A stretch of DNA of 10,762 nucleotides from Myxococcales bacterium (GTDB lineage Bacteria > Myxococcota_C > UBA6777). The stretch's first letter is position 1, and each line of letters opens with the position of its first letter. Below the pieces are notes generated by a model. It worked only from the letters and a program-made list of their open reading frames with translations. It searched no databases and was not told the origin of the DNA. A program made the position numbers and the translations under genes. The stretch spans positions 1 to 10,762 of the forward strand of contig JALTMC010000784.1 of the NCBI GenBank assembly GCA_027005175.1, given 5' to 3'. Below, piece after piece: positions 1 to 5,800 of this stretch.

Positions 1-1
1 C

Positions 2-493
2 TCCATTACCGATACAAAAGTGAGTGCAGTTCGAGATCCTTGGGGCATGAAAACAATCTTTGTTGGGGGGAGGGTTTATTCTCTTCGCCAAATCGAAAAA
101 GAGATCTTATTGAAAAAATTTAACGATCCTCGAATCATATTTGCTGTGAGTTGTGCCGCAGTCAGTTGCCCCGATCGAAACCGAGCGATCTTTCACGGAG
201 ATCAAATCGACACCCAACTCGATGAGATGATACGCAGCCTCTTTCGCAACACCAAGAAAGGCTTACAAGTATACAAAAAAGAAAAGAGAATCATTCTTAG
301 CTGGATCTTGAAGGCAGACAAACATCTTTTTGATAAAAAAAAGAACACATCCTTGCTAGACTTTGTGATTCGCTACGCACCTCCCGCTCACGCCAAGTGG
401 ATCAAACGCTGGCGTAACAACTTAAAAATCGAATTTTTCAACCACGACTGGACAGTGAATGATATAGCACAAGCCGACAAGAGGTCTAGGTAA
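2..493 (+). CDS. DUF547 domain protein, 5'-truncated by the window edge
   Basis: The reading frame is open from base 2, so the true start lies outside the window; the GTG at 20 is internal. What is visible matches the C-terminal half of the DUF547 family: a stretch with DPWG, then GGRVYSL and IEKEIL, then FNDPRIIFAVSCAAVSCP with the family's paired cysteines, then QLDEMIRSLFRN and the basic C-terminal part. DUF547 proteins are usually secreted or envelope-associated and have no assigned reaction, so none is assigned here. The stop at 491-493 is followed after one base by the ATG of the haem protein, which strongly suggests one transcript and coupled translation. Family assignment is confident; the N-terminus, signal peptide and full length cannot be seen. 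Confidence 0.85.
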   Translation, partial: SITDTKVSAVRDPWGMKTIFVGGRVYSLRQIEKEILLKKFNDPRIIFAVSCAAVSCPDRNRAIFHGDQIDTQLDEMIRSLFRNTKKGLQVYKKEKRIILSWILKADKHLFDKKKNTSLLDFVIRYAPPAHAKWIKRWRNNLKIEFFNHDWTVNDIAQADKRSR

Positions 494-494
494 T

Positions 495-1322
495 ATGAGT
501 CAAAAAAAAATCCGATTGCTGAAGCTATTCTTACGTATGACCTTCTTGCTTTCTCTCACGGTGCTAGTATGGTCTCTAACATCCGATGACGCAGCCTTTA
601 AGAGAGCCGTTTTTTGGCAAGGTTTAACAAGCCCTGGTCAACTCTCTAGCGTCCATGCCTCCCTACAAAAGAACTGTGCAGCATGTCATACAGCTGTGAT
701 AGGCGTTGAAGCCAAAAAATGTATTCTTTGCCATGTGAGTCAAGAGCCTCTTCTATCAAGGCAGCCAACATCATTTCATAAGAACGTTGGCAGTTGTCAA
801 GACTGTCACATGGAGCATTTAGGAAGAAATCGACGCCCCACCAAAATGGATCATACAATGCTTGCAAAGCTTGGACTCAGACAGCTTAAATACCAAAGCA
901 ACAAAAAAAATCAAATACGCATTTGGAAGCTGAGTATGGTACACCAAATGGGTAATGTACAGAAACCTCATGCGCGAATAACAACGACCGAGATGCTCTT
1001 GAACTGTGTTACCTGCCACAGTAAAAAAGACCCTCATGCAGGCTATTTTGGAAATAACTGTAGTTCGTGTCATGGAACAAAAGCGTGGACAATACCAGAA
1101 TATATTCACCCCCCGGAAGAATCGACAAATTGTGCTCAATGCCACAAAATACCACCAAGCCATCTCATGCCTATGTTTTTAAAAAAGTGTGCAAAAATGC
1201 TAAAAAAATCCCCAAAGTCCCCGAAGGACTGTTATGTTTGCCACTCCATTTCCTCCTGGAATGACATGAAAGGTGCCCCCTGGCATCGAAAAACAATGAG
1301 TCATGCCCCTGTTCGACAATGA
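495..1322 (+). CDS. Membrane-anchored seven-haem c-type cytochrome (cytochrome c3/class III-like)
   Basis: This 275-residue protein has a basic N-terminus and one hydrophobic segment (about residues 8-28) that should act as a signal anchor, placing the rest in the periplasm. Seven CXXCH haem-attachment motifs are visible: CAACH 61-65, CILCH 76-80, CQDCH 101-105, CVTCH 171-175, CSSCH 189-193, CAQCH 213-217 and CYVCH 246-250. They cluster as three plus four around a haem-free linker (about 110-165). Scattered histidines (for example 54, 95, 120, 181, 205, 223, 264) could be distal ligands. The inferred role is electron transfer in or across the periplasm; partners are not identifiable. The gene starts one base after the DUF547 stop, with a purine-rich GAGG at 481-484 upstream. 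C232 sits in a CAKM sequence and is not a haem site. Confidence 0.88.
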   Translation: MSQKKIRLLKLFLRMTFLLSLTVLVWSLTSDDAAFKRAVFWQGLTSPGQLSSVHASLQKNCAACHTAVIGVEAKKCILCHVSQEPLLSRQPTSFHKNVGSCQDCHMEHLGRNRRPTKMDHTMLAKLGLRQLKYQSNKKNQIRIWKLSMVHQMGNVQKPHARITTTEMLLNCVTCHSKKDPHAGYFGNNCSSCHGTKAWTIPEYIHPPEESTNCAQCHKIPPSHLMPMFLKKCAKMLKKSPKSPKDCYVCHSISSWNDMKGAPWHRKTMSHAPVRQ

Positions 1323-1362
1323 TAGAGAGCTTCCCTCCTAACAAGGTCTCCAAAGAAGCAGA

Positions 1363-3195
1363 ATGAAACAAAACACCCAACTCTTCCTGACTCTGTGGAT
1401 AAGTCTGTTCATCACGCTATGGCTGATGCTCTCCTTAACTTCGGACCCATTAAAACTACTGACATGGGCAAGTCATTCACGACGGAACCCATGCAGTTTC
1501 GAGGCTCTGAAGCCCGGACTTCAAACCTTGCCGACAGGAACTGAAAAACTCACTCTGTACGCCTTGCAAAAGCTCACACACAATAGCCAAACCATCAAGT
1601 TACCCAAGGCCCTTAGACAAGACCGACAGCCTCGTGTTGTGTTCTTGTCAGCCAGTGATGGAGAGACTCCCGCTCTTGTTCGGTGTGGAGCAGGAAGAGG
1701 GCTGCTTCAAGCAACACATATCGCCATCAAGGAACTTCACAACAACCTAACACATCGCGAGTATCGGAAGTTCCGACACCTCAAGCTAGACATCGTGACA
1801 AAGGTGACGCGCCACTCCTTCTTAAATGATGACAAGACTCCCACTCTCTTTCAAAAGGGATTGCTTGGACTTGCACTCCCAAAGCGATATGCAAAAGTCT
1901 GGTTGCCGGGACAACTGATGGTGCTAGCACAACGTCAACCTATTCGAGATCTCCGGGCTCGGCATATTCGCTCTCTATTCCCCCACTCCAAGTCTCCCAA
2001 GTTCTTTTATGTTTTTGCCACGCAAAGCTATATCACAAGTGGTCATAAAGTAGCCTCATTGTACCGAGGGCATCGTATGTTTCGAAACATCACACCAACG
2101 ACGCTACTCACGGCAGCTCGGATGGCTGGAAAGTATTTGATTCGCTCGGTCCAACCCTCTGGCAAGTTTGTGTATACCTATCACCCTACCACTCATAGAA
2201 AAAGTCGGCGTTACAATATCTTGCGTCATGCAGGGACAACCTATTCGATGCTAGAACTCTACCAGGCCACACGAGAGCCCAAGATATTGCGAGCAGCGCA
2301 AAGAGCTTTGGGGTATTTGAAGCAAAAGATGAAGCCTTCGCCGCTGAACCAAAGCCATGCTTTAAGCCTGGTCGAAAGGGGTGTAAGTAAGCTGGGCGGC
2401 AATGGCCTAGCCCTTGTCGCTTTGACCCAGTATATGTATGCGACAAAGAGCAAAGAAGGGTTATCTCAAGCGAAAAAGTTAGCGACCGACATCGCCTTAC
2501 GCCAACGCAAGAATGGGTCCTTCACCCACATATACGACTACCCCTCTGGCCGCGCCCATCGTTTTATCTCTGGATATTACCCCGGAGAGGCCATTTTGGG
2601 CTTGATGCGTTTGTATCGACTGGACCGAAAGAAGCTGTGGCTAGAAACAGCGAAACAAGCAGCAAATTACCTGATCTTGGTTCGCGACAAGAGCAAAACA
2701 AGAGACACCATCAGCCACGATCACTGGTTATTGTATGGCCTCAACGAACTCTATCGCTACATCAAAGATCCGATATACCTACAACATGCACGCAAAATAG
2801 TACGAGCGATCCACAAGCGACAAAATCATCACACCCACCCTTTGGATTGGAGAGGTAGCTATAATACACCACCTCGTTCAACACCAACCGCCACTCGTAG
2901 CGAAGGGCTTTGCGCTGCATATACCATGCTCAAAAAACAAAGCAGTCTCCCCCAACAACAAAAACTTATCTTGGCCCTCAAACAAGGTATCAGCTTCCAA
3001 CTTCAGACACAATTTCGACTCGAAAACACCCTCTACTTCCCACACCCTCGCGAAGCACTTGGAGGATTTGCGTCAAGCCTGACACAAAGTCATATCCGCA
3101 TCGACTATGTCCAGCACAATCTATCGAGTTTGCTTTGTTTACGCAGGATTCTCCAAAGACAAACGAGACGAAGCTCTCATGGTCAGAGGCATTAA
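1363..3195 (+). CDS. Membrane-anchored protein with predicted alpha/alpha-toroid (six-hairpin glycosidase-like) domain
   Basis: The 610-residue product begins with a hydrophobic segment (about residues 7-27), a likely signal anchor, followed by a basic stretch. Residues about 90-215 form a separate N-terminal region, with a VFLSASDGETPALVRCGAGRG stretch near 93-113, that I do not recognise. From about 244 to 600 there are recurring amphipathic helix pairs separated by Gly/Tyr-rich loops: GKFVYTYHP 267-275, YNILRHAGTTYSMLELY 284-300, GGNGLALVAL 345-354, NGSF 384-387, YYPGEAILGLMRLYR 405-419 and HDHWLLYGLNELYR 452-465. This spacing is typical of alpha/alpha toroids, as in glycoside hydrolases, epimerases and terpene cyclases. 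A periplasmic carbohydrate-related role is an inference; no catalytic residues can be fixed. It lies 40 bp after the cytochrome, and its 3' end overlaps the oxygenase gene. Confidence 0.7.
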   Translation: MKQNTQLFLTLWISLFITLWLMLSLTSDPLKLLTWASHSRRNPCSFEALKPGLQTLPTGTEKLTLYALQKLTHNSQTIKLPKALRQDRQPRVVFLSASDGETPALVRCGAGRGLLQATHIAIKELHNNLTHREYRKFRHLKLDIVTKVTRHSFLNDDKTPTLFQKGLLGLALPKRYAKVWLPGQLMVLAQRQPIRDLRARHIRSLFPHSKSPKFFYVFATQSYITSGHKVASLYRGHRMFRNITPTTLLTAARMAGKYLIRSVQPSGKFVYTYHPTTHRKSRRYNILRHAGTTYSMLELYQATREPKILRAAQRALGYLKQKMKPSPLNQSHALSLVERGVSKLGGNGLALVALTQYMYATKSKEGLSQAKKLATDIALRQRKNGSFTHIYDYPSGRAHRFISGYYPGEAILGLMRLYRLDRKKLWLETAKQAANYLILVRDKSKTRDTISHDHWLLYGLNELYRYIKDPIYLQHARKIVRAIHKRQNHHTHPLDWRGSYNTPPRSTPTATRSEGLCAAYTMLKKQSSLPQQQKLILALKQGISFQLQTQFRLENTLYFPHPREALGGFASSLTQSHIRIDYVQHNLSSLLCLRRILQRQTRRSSHGQRH

Positions 3196-4102
3196 GGATT
3201 TGGACTTTCAACTCATAAATCAACGGGAGTATTGGCTCAAACTATGCCCTAACCTATCGATCACAGAGAAGGAGAGTACCTTCTCTGGCAGCATGTTCGA
3301 CCCCCCTCCCCACAGTGAGGAGTTGAATTTAAAGTTGGAACAGGACGGCTACTTGCAGTGGGATCATGTGCTTCCTCTTACAGAGGTACAAAAGTTGGCA
3401 CAATGCATCACACACGTCAAAGCAGCGACAGGGTTCCCTGTCTTTTGTTTTGTCTACGATGCCTTTTGGTCGTTCGTACCGCGACTACAGCATATACTAT
3501 CACCACTGTGGAGAGAAGACTGGCTTCTGCTGCCTAACTTTTGGGCCTGGAAACTTGAGCACAACGATAAGGGCTGGCCCCCTCACCGCGACCGTGCCTA
3601 CGGAGCTGTCCATCGCGATGGGCACTCTGATGTCCTCACTCTCTGGATCGCTCTCAGTGAAGCCACACCAGACAACGGCTGTATTTACGTGGTGCCCGCC
3701 AACGCAGACCCTTTCTATCATCAAAAAAAAGGCCACTACACCCATATCGCATCACTCCAAGACATCCGGGCTCTCCCTCTAACAGCAGGTTCGATGCTGG
3801 CATGGACTCCACAGCTTTTGCATTGGGGAGGACGCAGCAACACACAAGCAACGGAGCCTCGAATAAGCATCGGCTACGAGCTGCAACGCAGCAATGCCAC
3901 AGCGTATGACATTCCCTTACTACAACCTCAGACACTTCCGGACTTTCATACGCGCCTGGCCTTGATCGGACGACAACTTCATCAATACCGAGAGATGTAC
4001 ACCATGACACGAGCACTTCAACACTGGGCCAAACAATGGAAAAAGAAGTTGCCCGGATGCTCCCTATGGGAACGCCTCCTGCGCCAGGTATTTCGCAAAT
4101 GA
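3179..4102 (+). CDS. Phytanoyl-CoA dioxygenase (PhyH)-like Fe(II)/2-oxoglutarate oxygenase
   Basis: This is a probable non-haem Fe(II)/2-oxoglutarate-dependent oxygenase of the PhyH type, which hydroxylates small substrates in the cytosol; the substrate is unknown. Numbering from an upstream ATG at 3107, the facial triad is visible as H160-x-D162 (in PPHRDRAY) and H239 (in LLHWGG), with R252 (in EPRISIGYE) as the likely 2-oxoglutarate carboxylate ligand. The family phrases LTLWIALSEATPDNGCIYVVP and LTAGSMLAWTPQLLHW are also present. Two starts are possible. ATG 3107 overlaps the previous gene by 89 bp. ATG 3179 overlaps by 17 bp and is preferred because most of the 3107-3179 region is already coding in the other frame. 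Neither has a convincing Shine-Dalgarno, so translational coupling to the toroid gene is likely. No signal peptide is seen. Confidence 0.82.
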   Translation: MVRGIKDLDFQLINQREYWLKLCPNLSITEKESTFSGSMFDPPPHSEELNLKLEQDGYLQWDHVLPLTEVQKLAQCITHVKAATGFPVFCFVYDAFWSFVPRLQHILSPLWREDWLLLPNFWAWKLEHNDKGWPPHRDRAYGAVHRDGHSDVLTLWIALSEATPDNGCIYVVPANADPFYHQKKGHYTHIASLQDIRALPLTAGSMLAWTPQLLHWGGRSNTQATEPRISIGYELQRSNATAYDIPLLQPQTLPDFHTRLALIGRQLHQYREMYTMTRALQHWAKQWKKKLPGCSLWERLLRQVFRK

Positions 4103-4173
4103 TCGTCTTGTGCTAGGTTACGGATCGACATCCTACCCTTCGACATCACTTCCATGTCGATTGTGGAAAAACG

Positions 4174-4215
4174 TTTACATTACTTTGAGTAACTTTGGTA
4201 CAACATTCCAATGTT
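4174..4215 (+). promoter_or_regulatory. Weak candidate promoter and operator before the protease gene
   Basis: Upstream of the preferred protease start there is a TTTACA (4174-4179) and a TACAAC (4199-4204). The 19-bp spacing is longer than ideal. Overlapping the second element is a perfect inverted repeat, AACATT-CC-AATGTT (4202-4215), which could bind a dimeric regulator. This is pattern-based only. The 124-bp gap after the oxygenase gene is the longest on the plus strand so far, so a promoter here is plausible. Confidence 0.2.
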
Positions 4216-4226
4216 CTGTTCTCACG

Positions 4227-5624
4227 ATGAATGATGGTGCGATGACAATACCCCACCCGCAAGTTGTCCGTGTATATGCTACAACACAAGATCCTGACTA
4301 CGACTGCCCCTGGCAGGTTCAGCGTCCCCACTCCAGCTCGGGCTCAGGCGTTCTCGTCAGTCCGACAGAGATCCTAACGGGCGCTCATGTGGTAGCCAAT
4401 GCAACCTTTCTTCAGGTCCAAAAGATCTCAGACCCCAACAAAACCATCGCACGTGTCAAGGCAGTTTGTCATGATTGCGACTTGGCCTTACTCAGCGTAG
4501 ACAGCCCTGATTTTCTCAAAGGGATCCCCCCTTCTGACGTGGGTGATTTACCACATTTTCGCGACAAGGTCTCAGTGGTTGGCTTTCCCATGGGAGGAGA
4601 AGAGCTTTCGATCACCGAAGGCATCGTCTCACGCATAGAGGTCCAACGATACAGCCACTCCCAACGCCACCTCCTGGCCGTCACAGTTGATGCAGCGATC
4701 AATGATGGGAACAGTGGAGGCCCTGTTTTTAAAGACGATAAGATCGCCGGGATCGCCTTTCAAAAAATAAGTGGTGCAGACAACATCGGAGAGATGGTCC
4801 CCGCACCTATTATTAAAACCTTTTTGCAAGGTGTGAGAGAAAACAGATCCGTAGATATCCCAGGTTTAGGTATTGCCACACAAAACCTAGAGAATCCCCA
4901 GTTGCGCAAACAAATCAACCTGCCCCCCGATGCATCTGGCATCATCCTCAATGCTGTAGAATATGGAACCTCAGCCTGGGGAGTGTTACAGCCTCGCGAT
5001 GCGATCCTGGAAATTGACGGCTTACCCATTGCCAACAACGGGACAGTGCGATACCGCGACCGATACCGCACTCGTTACGATGTGGTGCTGGCCAATCATT
5101 TCATCGGTGAAACCATAACCATGGTGATATGGCGCAAAGGCCAACGACAGATCGTGGAGTTGACACTAGCACCTTACAAACGACTTGTCCCCCGCAGCTT
5201 ATACGATACTTTGCCGACCTACTTTGTGTACGGTGGTCTCGTTTTTCAAACCCTTACCCACAACTTCCTGGCCACCTGGGATCAATGGTGGGACAAAGCA
5301 CCCTCTGAATTTGTTCAAGCCTATTATTACGGCATAAGCACCCCCGAGCAACAAGAACTCATCATCCTCTCTCAGGTCCTCTCCGATGAAGTCAATATCG
5401 GCTACCCCCACTTGTTCAATGAAAGTGTGAGATCTGTAAATGGTCAACAACCTCGCCATATGCAACACTTCATGGAGTTAATGGAAGCCGCAGAAGACAT
5501 CATCGAACTCACCACCTCAAGTGGCCACTTAATTGTCTTCGACACCAAAGAAGTCAAAGCAGCAACCCCCCGCATTCTTGAACGCTACCATATCACTCAC
5601 GATCGCTCTCTCAAAACAACATAA
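4227..5624 (+). CDS. DEG9-like HtrA family serine protease with two PDZ-like regions
   Basis: This is a trypsin-fold serine endopeptidase. Numbering from an alternative GTG start at 4110 (504 residues), the triad is H93 (TGAHVV), D124 (CDLALL) and S202 (GNSGGP). SSGSGVLVSP, VVGFPMGGEELSITEGIVSRIE and AINDGNSGGPVF are typical of the family. A first PDZ domain covers about 250-355 (QPRDAILEIDGLPIANNGTV). A second, divergent PDZ-like region covers about 360-495 (KRLVPRSL, LSQVLSDEVNIGY, VFDTKEVKAATPRIL). This whole layout, including the C-terminal phrases, resembles plant DEG9 and its bacterial relatives more than DegP/DegQ. No signal peptide is visible from either start, which argues for a cytoplasmic enzyme. 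The preferred start is ATG 4227, because the residues before it look non-coding; GTG 4110 would add 39 residues. The last codons and stop lie inside a 15-bp tandem repeat. Confidence 0.88.
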   Translation: MNDGAMTIPHPQVVRVYATTQDPDYDCPWQVQRPHSSSGSGVLVSPTEILTGAHVVANATFLQVQKISDPNKTIARVKAVCHDCDLALLSVDSPDFLKGIPPSDVGDLPHFRDKVSVVGFPMGGEELSITEGIVSRIEVQRYSHSQRHLLAVTVDAAINDGNSGGPVFKDDKIAGIAFQKISGADNIGEMVPAPIIKTFLQGVRENRSVDIPGLGIATQNLENPQLRKQINLPPDASGIILNAVEYGTSAWGVLQPRDAILEIDGLPIANNGTVRYRDRYRTRYDVVLANHFIGETITMVIWRKGQRQIVELTLAPYKRLVPRSLYDTLPTYFVYGGLVFQTLTHNFLATWDQWWDKAPSEFVQAYYYGISTPEQQELIILSQVLSDEVNIGYPHLFNESVRSVNGQQPRHMQHFMELMEAAEDIIELTTSSGHLIVFDTKEVKAATPRILERYHITHDRSLKTT

Positions 5625-5800
5625 CTCAAAACAACATAACTCAACCTAAAAGATGGCAGCATGACCCGACATAGCTCAAACTAAGATAGCTCAAACTAAG
5701 ATAGCTCAAACTAACCTAAAAGATGGTAGCATGACCCGACATAGTTCAAACCAAGATAGCTCAAACCAAGATAGCTCAAACCAAGATAGTTCAAACCAAG
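5610..5800 (+). repeat. Tandem array of ~15-bp units spanning gene end, spacer and next gene start
   Basis: Two perfect copies of CTCAAAACAACATAA (5610-5624, 5625-5639) include the protease stop codon in each. Two higher-order blocks follow. Each starts with a 28-bp leader (5643-5670 and 5713-5740; AACCTAAAAGATGG at the start, ATGACCCGAC at the end) and continues with 15-bp units: ATAGCTCAAACTAAG from 5671, 5686 and 5701 (the last cut at 12 bases), and ATAGYTCAAACCAAG from 5741, 5756, 5771 and 5786. In the same phase the first family and the second match at 11 of 15 positions. The first 43 bases of the two blocks (5643-5685, 5713-5755) differ at only three positions. The second block encodes the SSNQD repeats of the DUF4301 protein. 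Confidence 0.92.
5661..5684 (+). other. Duplicated start region: seven-codon mini-ORF MTRHSSN before the DUF4301 gene
   Basis: This is the upstream duplicate of the DUF4301 translation start. The same upstream sequence (CCTAAAAGATGG, then a six-base-distant ATG) and the same first codons are present, but the codon that is CAA (Gln) in the real gene is TAA here, so the peptide stops after seven residues. It lies 70 bp upstream, in a different frame from the real start. It could be translated as a leader peptide or decoy, or it may just be a dead duplicate. Translation is not shown by the sequence. Confidence 0.3.

Noticed and set aside
1186-1210. Possible eighth, degraded haem site (CAKM at residues 232-235 of the cytochrome)
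   Set aside because: There is no second cysteine or following histidine, no single-base shift restores CXXCH without a stop, and related sequences as I recall them also lack a haem here.
1067-1264. Overlapping plus-strand frame inside the cytochrome gene
   Set aside because: The cytochrome frame carries all seven CXXCH motifs continuously; the overlapping frame has no recognisable features and is a shadow.
4110-4226. N-terminal extension of the protease from GTG 4110 as an export signal
   Set aside because: The 39 residues have no basic-hydrophobic-cleavage pattern and include promoter-like DNA; no ribosome binding site precedes the GTG.
5610-5800. Short repeats that might suggest a CRISPR array
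   Set aside because: The 15-bp units are contiguous with no unique spacers, and they overlap coding sequence and start/stop codons.
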